This document shows positions 10,875 to 22,265 of a stretch of DNA of 64,000 bases, one piece after another (position 1 is the stretch's first letter; every line of letters starts with the position of its first letter). The stretch is from contig OX411543.1 in the NCBI GenBank assembly GCA_948146395.1, positions 32,197,058 to 32,261,057 on the forward strand, given 5' to 3'. The DNA comes from Fragum whitleyi. Its lineage: Eukaryota > Mollusca > Bivalvia > Cardiida > Cardiidae. Both the position numbers and the translations under genes were made by a program. The notes under the pieces are model-generated. The model made no database searches. It worked only from the letters and a program-made list of their open reading frames with translations, and was not told the origin of the DNA.

Positions 10875-12951
10875 ATTGAGAATTTTTACAAAATTTAGTA
10901 TGGATGCGCTCTACGGCCAAACCACTGTTAAAACCCCACACCTCGCTGCCATAGTTCAAAATTGGCGTTATAAGTTTATCAAAAAGATCAAGTCTATGGC
11001 TTACGTCAAGAGACGTAAATTTACATAGATGTTTTTTCATGCTGTAAATAGCCTTTAATGCTTGACCAGACAATGTTTTTTGTGCTTCTGAGAAAGAACC
11101 CCCAGAGGTGAAAACAAGTCCAAGGTATGTAAATTTATTCACAATTTCTAAACTTTGTCCATCATAAAGAAACGTCAAATTATCTGGTAAATTTCCCCCT
11201 TTTCTGAAAACGACTACCTTTGTTTTTGAAGTGTTTATTTTAAGTTTCCACCGCTCGCAGTACTCGTGCAATGCGTTTAGACTTAATTGTAATTCTTCTG
11301 CAGAATTGGCGAAAACAACAATATCATCTGCATAAAGTATCAAAAATAGTTTTAAGGAACAAATATCAATGCCTTCAATTCCATTTTTTATAAAGGTATC
11401 TTCAATATCATTTAAAAGCATTGCAAATAGAAAGGGAGATAGACATTCACCCTGTCTAACACCTAGCCCACATTCAAAGGTATTACCTATGTTATTTTGA
11501 TGTTTAACTTTTGACTTCACAGATGAGTACATAGACCTCAATATATTAAGTACCTTGCCACGGAGACCTAGTTTAATTAATTTATACCATAGGTTATCTC
11601 TTGTCACATAGTCGAATGCTTTACTAAAATCGATAAAAGCACAGAATAATTTTTTTCCTCGGTTGATCATATGATTTATAAGCCCGTGTAATACAAAAAT
11701 GTTATCTGTTGTACTCATATTTGCCCTATACCCCGCCTGTGCTTCAATGTAAACATTATAATTTTCTGCCCAAGTGTTTAACCTATTATTAATAGTCCGA
11801 GTAAATAGTTTTCCAAATGTACTTAACAAAGTGATGCCTCTATAGTTATTGACATCATTAGTCGGGCCTTTTTTGTGTAGCGGTAAGACATAACCTTCAG
11901 TCCAACATTCTGGAAAATACCCGACTTCAAATATTTTATTGAAAATATTCACTATATAAGGCTGTAAAATATCTTTACCATGGATAAAGAATTCATTAAT
12001 TAAATGGTCTGGACCACCACATTTTGACGATTTTAACTGGTTTATTGCTTTGTTAACCTCATTCTGTGAGAATGGAGCATTAAGTTCCTCAAACATTATA
12101 TCAAACTCATCATTTTCATAACGTTCTAAAAAGTATAAAATGTCTTCATCCGGGTTGAAAAAAGGATCATTTGGATTATTGACTGATTTGAAATACTGTT
12201 CAAAATCATTCAGGGGTACCGTAGATCCTTTTATACCAGCAGATTGTTTTAGCATTTTCCAATACAATTTGGCATTATTATATCTGGCTTTTACAAGTTC
12301 TGACGTTTTAACTTTGTCGTATTCAAATTTGCATCTTCTAACACATGATTTATATTCAGACCTAGCTTTTGTCATATTCTCACGATTAGTACATGATTTA
12401 TCATTTCTGAACACATTCAGAGATTTATAAAAAAAAACTCGTCTCTTAACATCACATTCATCATTTAACCAAGATTTGTGTTCAAATGTTTCGATTTCTG
12501 AAATTATTTTCACATTGCGTTTAAACATTGGGGATACAGTTTTCTTAATAATTTGACAAAAATCATCTATGCAACTGTCAATATCAGTCTTATTATGTGA
12601 ATTGCTTACATTTTCATCTAGTCTATTTAATAGAGATATACATCCATCAGATGAAAGTTTATCCGTATACCTATCTTTATATTCATGACGCCATTTATAT
12701 ACATAGGTTTCCTTTGGATTATTCGAACCATTTAATCTATTAATCTCTGACTTTTTCTCAAAAACTAAAGCAAAGTTAATCAAACAATGATCGGATAAAA
12801 TGTTCGGTTCTTCTACAGCGAATTCACTCACAAACTTTACTAAATTTGGCGTACAAATAACGTAATCAACTAAGCTACACCCCCGGCTACCAACATAAGT
12901 ATATCGTCCTACATTTTTGTCATCACCTATACGACCATTCAAAATGCGCAT
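10852..12951 (-). pseudogene. LINE A ORF2: end of endonuclease plus reverse transcriptase (699 codons open)
   Basis: The first about 60 residues finish an APE-type endonuclease: ILNGRIGDD, the DYV motif in SLVDYVICT, and LSDHCLI with the catalytic SDH. The reverse transcriptase follows: LPLHKKGPTNDVNNYRGITL (motif 1), GYRANMSTTDNIF, motif A CAFIDFSKAFDYV, motif B GVRQGECLSPFLF, motif C ILYADDIVVFA, then the thumb (FTYLGLVFTSGG). All catalytic aspartates are present. The frame is lost at the upstream end by a one-base shift near 12988 and at the downstream end by a shift in an A-run near 10885 (FCKNSQCEKIYAK is out of frame). Reading frame otherwise clean. Confidence 0.92.
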
Positions 12952-12971
12952 TCCAGTTTGTTTACAGAGAT

Positions 12972-13625
12972 CTAGTAAGAAGTTTCCATTGCTATTTTAG
13001 GACGTCCAGCGTCTTGAGACAATCGTTCGTTAAAATAGTCTGCAGTATATTCATCTGGTAAACATTCTAGATATTCATTATCATCCAAGACAAAGTCTTC
13101 ACAATTTGAAGTATGAGCATTCATATCACCACACAAAATCATATGCATATTATTATCATAATTTGAGTCAATTGATAATATATTGTCTAGTAGCCTGTCA
13201 AAAGTGTGCGTTTCAACTACATCATTACGACAACTGTTTTCCGGTAAAACATAACAAAGACATACATATAAATCCGACACTAAACCAAGTTTAGTCCTCG
13301 CAACTCTCACACAGATGATATCATCTTGATTTTTAAATACTAATGAATTATCAGAAACAAAGTCATTTCGAACATAAATTACAATTCCTCCTTAGGACCG
13401 TTTACTACCTATTTTAATTTTGTCCCTATTCAAAACAAAATGTGTGAAATTTTTAACATCTAAACATGAAATTTCATTCGACCAAGTTTCAGTAAGTAAA
13501 ACTATATCATGTGATTTAAAAACCGTGTTCAATTCTGGAGATTCTAATTTGTTTATTCTCTTTGAGATAAGACCTTGGACGTTTAAGAGAGCATATCGCA
13601 GCTTGACCTTCTCTGGATTTACAGT
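12972..13625 (-). pseudogene. LINE A ORF2 N-terminus: APE-type endonuclease
   Basis: Directly after the ORF1 stop and in its frame. Key positions: LRYALLNVQGLISKR (first catalytic Asn), DIVLLTETW (catalytic Glu), and MILCGDMNAHT (the GDxN motif). A TAA at 13392-13394 interrupts it after KIGSKRS, and a one-base loss near 12988 shifts the next part (GNFLLDLCKQTG) into the frame of the RT segment. No ATG occurs between the ORF1 stop and the endonuclease Asn motif, so separate initiation at an AUG would lose the enzyme's first catalytic residue. The enzyme would nick target DNA for target-primed reverse transcription. Confidence 0.9.
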
Positions 13626-15116
13626 CTATTTTTCATCTGATTGGAGATTCCCGTTCGGCTGGGAAACCCCTGGTAATTGCGTCACAAAAGTATTAATAGT
13701 GTCCGGGACATTCCGGTCCTTTGCACGTGTTGAAGGAGATCGACTGTATGGTGTAGAAGACCTCGACCTTTTTTCTGACCTTAATTTTGCACGTGCTTCA
13801 CGAGGTCTTCCGATATGTTCATTTATTTTGTTACTGCTATCAACGCTGTTTGAATTTTGTTCTGTGTTTAAAACCTGTTCATTGTTTTTATTTTTTTCAT
13901 CACTTGGATTATTTTCGACGTCAGTGTTGAACGATCCGGATTCACTTGTGTGTGAATCTGAAGAAATTTCCTTGGCTTGTTGTTGTGACTCTTGTGTTGT
14001 CAAATTAGTGTTATTCAATGGAATATTGTCTTGTATTGGATTATTCACTATTTCCAATGATTGTAATACGCATTGACCTACTGTGGACAATGAGGATTTA
14101 GACTGGATTCCTGTTAATTGTGTTGATGTTATTTCATCGTTAACATTTGATACTGATGATTCATTTATGCGAATTTGCTGAGGAGGTAAGTCACTTTCCA
14201 TTATCTCGTATTCAACATCATTTTGAAAAGACTGTTTCTGTGTATAAATAGTAGCACGATTTACCTGATTTGCAATAATGTTTAGGGGTTCCAGTCTATT
14301 TTTTCCAATAAATTGACCCCATTCAGGTAGCTCATCACACACAATCTCACCATCTTTGATTAACTTGGCCGGGAACACTATTTTGACTTTAGATCTAGGG
14401 TTATCTTTTTTTATATCCTTGTATCTTGGCCACAATCGACTGCGAGCTTCTTGTATTTCTTTTGGGTAGTCATAGTCAATTGAAAATTGAGTGTTTCTTA
14501 GCATTGATGCCCTGCTCATAATCTGCTCTACATCACAATAATCGCGAAGATTTATGATGATAGGTCTTTTTTGGTATACAAAACCTCTTTTTCTCTGGCC
14601 TAGTCTATGTGCTCGAGTAATGTAAATGTTGGATGGGTCGATATCTAGATGGTTATTTAGAAAATCTCTGATCAGACCAAAACAATTTTCGCCATAGTTC
14701 TCACAGATCCCTCGAAAAATTAAATTGTTCCTTCTAGATCTAGCCTCTATATCAATTGATTTATATGCAAGGCACTTCAATAGCTCTGTTTGTTTGTTTG
14801 TTGTGTCAATCACCTGATTTAATTTGTCATGTACCCCACCCACTGCCTTTTCAACAGACATCATACTTCGACTGATATCAACCTGGTCTCGTCTGATAAA
14901 AGTTAATTCATCATATATCAACATTAATTTATCATCAATAGAACTAGTGATGAGCTCATTTCGTGATGTTTTTCGTTGATTCTCGGACTCTGTTACTCTC
15001 TCACCTATCATTTCAAATCTGTTCTTTGTTTTACCCCCGCCATTGAATCTTGGGTCTTGAACGGAAAATGCCATCACGATACCGAAAATTATGATGCAGA
15101 TGCAAGCGGAAATCAT
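13626..15116 (-). CDS. LINE A ORF1 protein (RNA-binding, L1-ORF1p-like), 496 codons
   Basis: Intact. Likely role: coats LINE RNA and acts as a nucleic-acid chaperone in the RNP. A coiled-coil-like segment (about residues 45-115, with heptad-like DKLMLIYDELTFIRRDQVDI) precedes a region typical of L1 ORF1p/transposase_22 proteins: SRRNNLIFRGICE, ITRAHRLGQ, RPIIINLRDY, DYPKEIQEARSRLWP. The C-terminal about 220 residues are low-complexity, rich in Ser/Asn/Gln/Glu, with an Arg/Ser-rich patch (RSEKRSRSSTPYSRSPSTR). The 5'-most ATG adds a hydrophobic stretch (MISACICIIIFGIVM); the internal Met at 15074 (MAFSVQDP) may be the true start. It ends in TAG directly followed in frame by ORF2. Confidence 0.9.
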   Translation of the reverse strand: MISACICIIIFGIVMAFSVQDPRFNGGGKTKNRFEMIGERVTESENQRKTSRNELITSSIDDKLMLIYDELTFIRRDQVDISRSMMSVEKAVGGVHDKLNQVIDTTNKQTELLKCLAYKSIDIEARSRRNNLIFRGICENYGENCFGLIRDFLNNHLDIDPSNIYITRAHRLGQRKRGFVYQKRPIIINLRDYCDVEQIMSRASMLRNTQFSIDYDYPKEIQEARSRLWPRYKDIKKDNPRSKVKIVFPAKLIKDGEIVCDELPEWGQFIGKNRLEPLNIIANQVNRATIYTQKQSFQNDVEYEIMESDLPPQQIRINESSVSNVNDEITSTQLTGIQSKSSLSTVGQCVLQSLEIVNNPIQDNIPLNNTNLTTQESQQQAKEISSDSHTSESGSFNTDVENNPSDEKNKNNEQVLNTEQNSNSVDSSNKINEHIGRPREARAKLRSEKRSRSSTPYSRSPSTRAKDRNVPDTINTFVTQLPGVSQPNGNLQSDEK

Positions 15117-15246
15117 TTTTCAATGTCTATGTATAAGATTTACACACCAATCTAGCTTTTGATCCTGAGATATTGCTTTTTCATTGAAACCTAAAATTTT
15201 CCATGTTCACCGTCGCCATGTTGCTACGTCATTGATAGGCAGAGTC
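15117..15246 (-). mobile_element. LINE A 5' UTR
   Basis: The 130 bp between the ORF1 start and the right direct repeat. On the minus strand it begins GACTCTGCCTATC and has no repeat copy elsewhere in the window. Full-length 5' ends of APE-type LINEs carry an internal promoter here; none can be identified by eye. Confidence 0.6.
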
Positions 15247-16636
15247 TATTGCTGTGGCTACGACATTTTGCACAAAACTGACAGAAAGATATCTTTATTT
15301 TTTCATATATATATATACAGACTTGATTTCGATATATTTTCCAAAGTTCTAGGGGGAGGGTATCCGGACCCTCGATCCCTACCCCTCGATCTGCAACTCA
15401 TTCATAAATCACAAATTGTCGCAAGCTCGGCGATTCTACGGGGTGGTCTATGCCCTAAGGATTTTGTCCCGTGCAAAATTGGTGACAATTTTTGGCGACC
15501 TAAATCAAAATGTTTTGTGGTGTCTATATGATGTCATCAATATGGCGACTAAAAAACAGATTTGCTTATTGAATTTTTGGAGGGGTATAAAATCTTTACA
15601 AGTCATAGAAAGTTAGTTCTATTTCTGTTTAAACTAAAAAGGTTGAAAAAGAGACTACAATGTATTTGTACTATAATTGGTTGAAATCAAGAGCCTAACT
15701 TAAAATCGATTTTAAATATTCGGATAATGTACTATCCGGATTCTCCTCTTTTAAATGTGACAAATACATGTAGTTCTTTTTTGCCTCATATCGGTATATT
15801 TTTTGCTTTCAAACTGCAAATGTATTTAAACTTTATTATTAAACAAGTAATGATGTAAAATTTGGAAAGATTATCATTTAATATATTAATAAACACACAA
15901 CGATGTATTACATTTTCGGTTTATATCGTGTATAGAATAGAATTGACTCTGGAATAATAAGGGCGCAGCCATGAAAGCGTGAAGCTACGCACGAGGGTTT
16001 ATAAGACGTCACAGACATTACTGAAGATGGCATTGCAAAAAGCAAGAAAATCGAAAGGTTAACAAGGCATATTATAATTTGTAAATTTTACTGCAAATTG
16101 TTTCAAATTATAACATGCAAAAAAGATTTCCACGTACGATTCGAAAGCATTAAAATAATTTAACATTCTTCAAGCAAATTGGCCAATGTATCACCAGAAT
16201 CCAAATAACGATTAAATGACCATAAATTCCTACATTAACGTCCGAAATACTTTCCAGCTTAGACTGTAAAGACAATTAAGAATTTGCAGACTTTAATGCG
16301 ATGTACATTCAGATTGAAAAGAGATTGTAAAATATTGAAGAACATAGAGAAGAGGGAGAAATTTCTCGAGACAACCATTTCTTCCTTTTTTTCTCAATGT
16401 TTTCCAACTTTATTCAATTTAATGCATAAAAATTCTGGCTAGTGGAAAGTGATAATACAAACAGTTTCTTTTTTGTTTCATTTTGTAAATCGACAAGTTA
16501 TTCGCCAGGCCTACTTTTTTCGCCTGGTATTTTAAGTCATAGGGATTTAATTATTGGAAGGACGGAAAAATAGCTTAACTAAAGTACTGCATCTAATAAT
16601 AGGAGGATCCGCTTAGGGCAACACAATGAAAAAACA
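15247..16636 (+). repeat. Right copy of the 1.39-kb direct repeat flanking LINE A
   Basis: Begins TATTGCTGTGG, directly at the LINE A 5' end, and runs to 'gaaaaaaca' at 16636, after which it diverges from the sequence following the left copy. Same content as 6198-7588. Confidence 0.95.
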
Positions 16637-17478
16637 TCATCATTATGTCCGAAGCTTCCATAAAACCATGTCCAGAGTATTGTAGGTTTGCGGGAATAGT
16701 GTAGCTGGTTGGTTGGATAGAATGTTGTGGCTGTCTGGTCAATCGTAACATCACTCGGCAATTACGTAAACCTCGGATGTATATAAGGCGGATGAATATG
16801 TAACAAAATTGTGCATTTTGTAAAGCGGAAACAATGTAAGAAAAACTAGCGCGGAAACAACCGGTGCTATCTTTAGATTGTTTTTCACAGTAATAACGAC
16901 TGAAGAAATCTTAATTTTGAGAATGATTCGTCTTTCTCAAAAATAAATATTTTTCAGACGTTATTTAAGAATCCTTAGATAGCCATATAAGGATACGATG
17001 GTTTCACGTCAGTGACATAAACGATTAGCGATGGCGATTTCGAATGTTTTCACCCAAAGTTTCTAGGGCTAACGCAATTTTAACTGACGTCATCGAGTTT
17101 TTCCGAGGTTTCCCCGTAATTTTTAAAAATAGTCCGAGGTTGATCGTGAGATTGGCCGAGTGGCGTTCCGAATGCCTGTCTGGTGTGAGGATCACAGGAA
17201 CAAGTAAGTTTATTCGACTAGGACTTTTTGAACTTAAGTTACAACCATTTTAACTAAGTCGAACACTTGTAGTGACTATCAAGTAATTAACTGTAGAAGG
17301 GCATGCATGTGATATAACGTCACATTAGTTTAAATGGTACGACTTCAATTGTTGTCTAAAGAGGACCACAATGCCTAGAGCTGTATCTGCGATATATACT
17401 TTTGAACTACCAATCTGATTGTTCAAAATCACTTTAAGCGTGGCCTGATTTAACTTTTAGCGAGCTGTTCATCTGTGT
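16637..17478. other. No recognised gene
   Basis: Possible promoter-like text on the plus strand (TATATAAGG near 16778) and a GTAAGT at about 17202 could mark a first non-coding exon, but no matching coding exon was found. The frame at 17044-17253 shows no domain. Confidence 0.3.
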
Positions 17479-17607
17479 AGCCCTGTGTTCAGGATGACAA
17501 AAGGTCGCAAACCGATTGCGAATTATATTTCGCTTTGCACGTGCATTTGCGTGCAAAGCGGGATATAATTCGCAAACACTTTGCAAGTTTTGTCAGACAG
17601 GACATGC
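17479..17607. mobile_element. MITE family B
   Basis: Left end AGCCCTGTGTTCAGGATGAC, right end TTTTGTCAGACAGGACA. The centre is a long palindrome built on GCTTTGCACGTGC and GCGTGCAAAGC. Confidence 0.8.
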
Positions 17608-18099
17608 ATACCTGTTAATTTGATAGAAAATGTTAAAGCCTACATTCTGATTAAATTGAAAATTTCCAATTTTAAAAATATCTAGATAGTAAGGAGTAAA
17701 GCCATTCTTAATTTCTTAATTTCTTATATATTAAAAAAAAAAAAAAGAAAAAAAAAAAACTCTGTGTTGTTGGCATTCATTTGAATCGTATCAATGAGAC
17801 GAATCAAATGAGTACCTATATTGTACACGAAGAATTTCTGTCGGCGGAAATAAATTTTTGAAATCTTAAATCAATTTTACCAATATATATCTATTAATGA
17901 GCAATCATTAATGCTTGAGATTATAAAAACTTTTTTGTACTCAACTGAAAATTAACCCAGCTTTAAGTTAGAACAATTGTTCGATTGCTTTTTGATCACC
18001 ACAGAAAGCTCTTTGAATTTTAAAAAGGTAATTACGTGATTAGGATTTTTTAATTTATTCGAATACAGAATGCGACCACCAAAGAATATAAAGGATAAA
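17608..18099. other. No recognised feature
   Basis: AT-rich spacer with an A-rich run near 17731-17759. No coding or RNA signal. Confidence 0.5.
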
Positions 18100-18270
18100 G
18101 GCGATATGAGGACTGTGACAAAAGATGAATGACCTCCGTTTGCTCCCCCCTGTTTAATGATTTAGGCATCGGTGAATAATCAAAATATCGTAACTACAGC
18201 TTGAATAAGCTGTAGTTACGATTTTATGATCATTCATCAACGATATTTCATCGAAAGGGAATTTACTACT
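18100..18270 (-). mobile_element. MITE family E
   Basis: Contains a 32-bp palindrome at about 18190-18221 with 14-bp arms (CGTAACTACAGCTT). It is followed by the family text 'atcattcatcaacgatat', with 'aggactgtgacaaaagatga' at the other side. Reverse orientation relative to the copies near 19.3 and 23.1 kb. Confidence 0.7.
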
Positions 18271-18755
18271 GTTACACACTTGCGTAATGTGCGCTATGTG
18301 CGTAATGGTAGATACACCCTTGTAACGCATAGATAAAAATCGGAATTGTCAGAAATGTTAAGGCTAAAAATTAAACTGTAAATGAGATTTAGAACATTCT
18401 GAGTTAAGTCACTTAGAATTAATGTAATGGCGGCCCCGCAGGTTAAATAATTGGCATTACAACTTATATCGAGTTTTTTTGTTTTTTTTTTTTAAGAAAA
18501 ATGACTGTAGTTACCCAACGCCTTACTTGTGCAGTTTATTAGAAAGGCATATAATTAATTAGAGTTTAGAGTTTTTATACCTGGTATAAATTGATAAAAG
18601 GTTAAAATCTGTGCCTCGTTCGATGACACGGAACATGAATTGGGCTCATCGCGAGCATTTGATATCATAATAAATAAAACCTCGACTGTCAAATATTAGA
18701 TGTATCATTTTGATACACAGTATGTATTAATAGATGTTGTAACATTTTCAATCAG

Positions 18756-18800
18756 TCTTGCGTTCAGGATGACAAAACGATTTAAACTTTCTTTACTTAA
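18756..18800. mobile_element. MITE family B, end fragment
   Basis: CTTGCGTTCAGGATGACA followed by AAACGATT; only one terminal part is present. Confidence 0.5.
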
Positions 18801-19125
18801 ACGCTGTTTTTGTTTTTGTTGTTATTGTTGTTATTATGAAAATAAACTGTATTTCTTCGTTCTTCCTTGTCAGATAGTTAAATAAGAAATGTGTCTGGCC
18901 AAAGGTAAAAATGCGCATGTGTTGGTGTACATACTTCCGCTAGAAAGTGTGAGGTTCGAGATACCGTTATCTCCTATCATTTTCAATTTAAAATCGATCT
19001 TTGATCACCCACTTGAAATTGCTGGTCTATACTTGAAGAATAAAGCGTAAGCTCCATGCTTGTGTTTGTTTTGGTTGTTGTTGTTGTTTCGAAACTTAAT
19101 TGTGTTTCAAATTCAAGGAGGTTGC

Positions 19126-19660
19126 AGATAATAACAACATCGTTAAATTGACGAAGAGAATGATTTTGGAGTCAAGGGCGTAACTCCAATTTTTACGCAA
19201 GTGCGTAAAAGAAATAATACTCTTTTGAAAAATATCGTTGATGAATGATCAAAATATTGAAACTACAGCTTATTTAAGCTGTAGTTACGATGTTTTAATT
19301 ATTCACCAACGCTCAAATTATAAGAACGGAGCGGACGGAGAGCATTCATCTTTGTCACAGTCCTCACATCGTCTTTATTACATATATTATTGAATTGTCG
19401 CCTTCTGAGACTTCGTATAAATTTTCAAATACAAATTAGCCTATAGGAATGGTTTGTGTATGAAATTGAATTAGTGCGATATGTGAGTTTTGAGTGAAAT
19501 TGAGGAAGGTAAGCCAATATCGCTATTTGTTAACGCTATTCCGAATTGTTTTTTGGAGCGTTTTTCAGTGAGTGTTTGGGATGAATAAATGAACACTGAG
19601 TGAGCGATTAAGAATGTTTTTTATGGAGGCGGATGTTGATCTTACAATGTTACTAAACGT
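19126..19660 (+). mobile_element. MITE C interrupted by MITE E
   Basis: The left end of family C (AACAACATCGTTAAATTGAC) stops at about 19166. Family E follows (19167-19390: GGGCGTAACTCC, the palindrome arm AGCTGTAGTTACGATG, CACAGTCCTCACATCG). Family C text resumes at about 19456 (GTGAGTTTTGAGTGAA, AGCGTTTTTCAGTGAG) to about 19660. Confidence 0.6.
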
Positions 19661-21056
19661 AATAGAAAAGAAAAAAATATCCTGCGTCAAGTAATTTTAT
19701 CTTTCTTCTAATAAAGTTTTTCCAAGGATATAATCATAGATACGTTGGTGACTATACATCGTAGGATCAAAAGGTAATTATTCAGTTTTAATAATGACTA
19801 GATAGGTATTTAGTTTCGGAAAATAAAATATGGAAATGCTGGCTTGCGATACATTTTCATGCACTTATAATGCTGTTTATCAATGCACCTAATTCTTCAG
19901 TGAAGAAAAAAAAAACATCTTTCTTTTGCATGATTTCGGTCCTGAAGATGATATTGTTCAATTTGCATTTTAGCTTTTGGTCAAGATTGTTTTGTTGAAA
20001 TACTATGCAATATTTATAAAAAACAATTTTTTTCCCAATAATATCTGTTTTCAAAACTTACAAATATTTTACTGTATATTTGCATTTGGATACCCTCCTA
20101 TTTAGTAGAACGACGTTTAGTTATGTAAACGTCGGAGAAATAATGATTTTGTCGTCATTTCTTTTGGAATTTTTAGCTCACAGCGTCTTCCAATTAGATG
20201 TGATACCAGAACTAACATTTATCATATCAAAAAGCCAGAAAAAATCAATATGTTGCTATTAGGGTCAAACACCTAAACTTTCTGTTGCCAGTCAACAAGG
20301 ACACAAAACAGTAGGAACCAGACAAACATTACACAGGGTATTACTCTGGAGGATTATTGGACAAAAATATATACTACTCAACTTATGCTAAGGATCAAAA
20401 TGTATTTAGGATTCGATTGGGACAACCGTTCCCCATTCTCTGTGTGTAAGCTCTGCAATAAGTCGAGCATTGTCATCATCTCGACTTTGCTAGCTGTATT
20501 TGTTGACATTAACGCGTTCGTTAACGTTGACGTGAAAAAAAGATAGCCTTGGTCATATTTCTGTTGCTATTGCAAACAATGTTTTTACTTGGAATGTGGG
20601 TTCAACATTACAAAAGCTTTTCAAACAATCAACAAGGATAGCAGTTTTGTAAGAAATATGCCCTTTTATTAATTCAATGTTTTAATTATCTATATTTTGC
20701 ATTTAAATTGCAGCCGAGCGTTGGCATGCGCATGCGGTGCTCTCGTTAAAAGAAACGTGATACTATGTAAACGGAAATAAGTATATTAAAGTGTATTGAA
20801 ATTTCTTGTGGAAAATACGAGGCACTAAAGCCAAACCCTCGCTTTTTATTGGATAACCTTCGTAAATGAATGTATTAATGATGGTCGCTAGTCGAAGACG
20901 GATATTTACGTACGGTAAGAAAAATACGTAAGGTAAAAATTCCTAATTATTTCATACGAAACGTGTTACAAATAACAAAACATAACAGATGAAAAAATAC
21001 GTATTTAATGTGACCCATATAACGGAAAGGGTCTACGTAAGAACGTATAATAAATG
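19661..21056. other. No recognised gene
   Basis: AT-rich. Short frames at 19857-20054 and 20080-20262 lack domains or splice context. A short inverted pair (AACGACGTTTAGTTA / TAAACGTCG) sits near 20109-20135. Confidence 0.45.
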
Positions 21057-21892
21057 ATCCGTTCTCAAGGAAAACCTGTTTAAATGGCGTCAACTGTTAA
21101 TTCCATTTGTCGAACATAGATACATAGAGAATTTTCAATGAGTGGTCACGGAATACCGAATTTATTAAACGAGTCATCTATAAACAGATAAAAACGATGC
21201 TGCGCCATGTTTTTATCTGTTTCAGATGATAAGTTCAATAAATTCCGTATTTCATGACCACAAATTTTATATTCTTTTTAAAATATGACCCGAAATTTTG
21301 CAAAAAAATCGTCAAAATTATTGAAATTCAACATTTCAATTTTCCGCGAAATTTATAACGCCGTTTAAAACTGACTTCACAATATAGTCATTATGAAATC
21401 ATTTTCGCGGTTACAAAATAGCATTGCTATTCTTTCTGAGATCATTTGTATAGATATTCCACTGGTGTAATATCACCCGTGTAATATAAAAACAATATTC
21501 AACGGTGTTATTTCACTTCGCGACGAAGGTCATATTATAATTCAAAACATCGAATTTAGGACTTATCCAATTTCAACGAATTTGCAGAGGTTAATTCAGT
21601 GTGCGTTAAGATTTAAAATAGACAGCTAAATTTTAAAGAAAACATTGAGAAAATGGAGAAAATGCATGAACCGATCAAAGTCTCCCTTTTTCTCAATATT
21701 GCCTACTTAATTTATTTCAGAGTATCAAAAGTTCGGTATGTGAAAAAAAAGGTTACATGAATTGGTAGAAAAAATCTTATTAATTTGGAAATAACGAGAT
21801 CAACTTTGTTTTATGAATAATAAATTTTGCATTTTTTAGAATTGGAGTTTAGGTCTATTGTCAATTAAGCATGTTTTCCTGAAGAACGGATC
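21057..21892. mobile_element. MITE-like element, family G, long copy (836 bp)
   Basis: Inverted ends of about 28 bp: left GATCCGTTCTCAAGGAAAAC, right (on the other strand) GATCCGTTCTTCAGGAAAAC. An internal foldback block has AAATGGAGAAAATGC facing CTCCCTTTTTCTCAAT. A related 434-bp copy is at 36597-37030, and relatives lie inside the duplication at 47.1-47.6 and 50.35-50.57 kb. Non-coding. Confidence 0.6.
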
Positions 21893-22265
21893 AAATATTT
21901 GTGACCTATCAAGCAGAAAAAAACAATCTTGATAGAGCGAAAAGCGTCGATCCTTGTAAGACTTATAGCACTGCGGACTTTTCACTTCAGCTATAATTTC
22001 TGAGCCTAGAATGATCATACTATATATTCTATTTTCTATTATTTAAGAAATGTGACGCCTGATTGACCTCTGCTAGTATTAATATAATCATCAAATATTT
22101 ATATCCGCAGACCCCAGATGGTCCTTTTAAGTATGACAACTCACCCTTGTAATTATTTTACCGGACAGAGGTCTGCCCTGCATTCAGTGTCGAAGATTGA
22201 TAATGAATACATTAAAAAAAAGGTTTAATAACTGTAGATTGATAAAAAGAACAGAACAAGCAATA

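Larger units (their letters stand above)
7589..15246 (-). mobile_element. LINE A: APE-type non-LTR retrotransposon, nearly full length, dead
   Basis: Read on the minus strand: 5' UTR (15246-15117), ORF1 (15116-13626), ORF2 with endonuclease, reverse transcriptase and C-terminal zinc motif (13625-8403, interrupted by LINE B), 3' UTR and an AAACTTG short-repeat tail ending at 7589. Without LINE B the element is about 5.9 kb, normal for a complete LINE. It cannot make a working ORF2 protein: stops at 13392-13394 and 10386-10388, frameshifts near 12988 and 10885, and the LINE B insertion. Clade assignment (I/Nimb-, CR1- or L1-like) cannot be settled by eye. It is bounded exactly by the 1.39-kb direct repeats. 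Confidence 0.93.

Noticed and set aside
13420..14076. 218-codon plus-strand frame
   Set aside because: Antisense to LINE ORF1 and the endonuclease start; it has no domain, and the minus-strand proteins are clear.
6198..16636. Reading the 1.39-kb direct repeats as retroviral LTRs
   Set aside because: The enclosed element is a non-LTR LINE with an APE endonuclease, no integrase or protease, and its own 3' microsatellite tail. The repeats also lack TG...CA ends and a primer-binding site.
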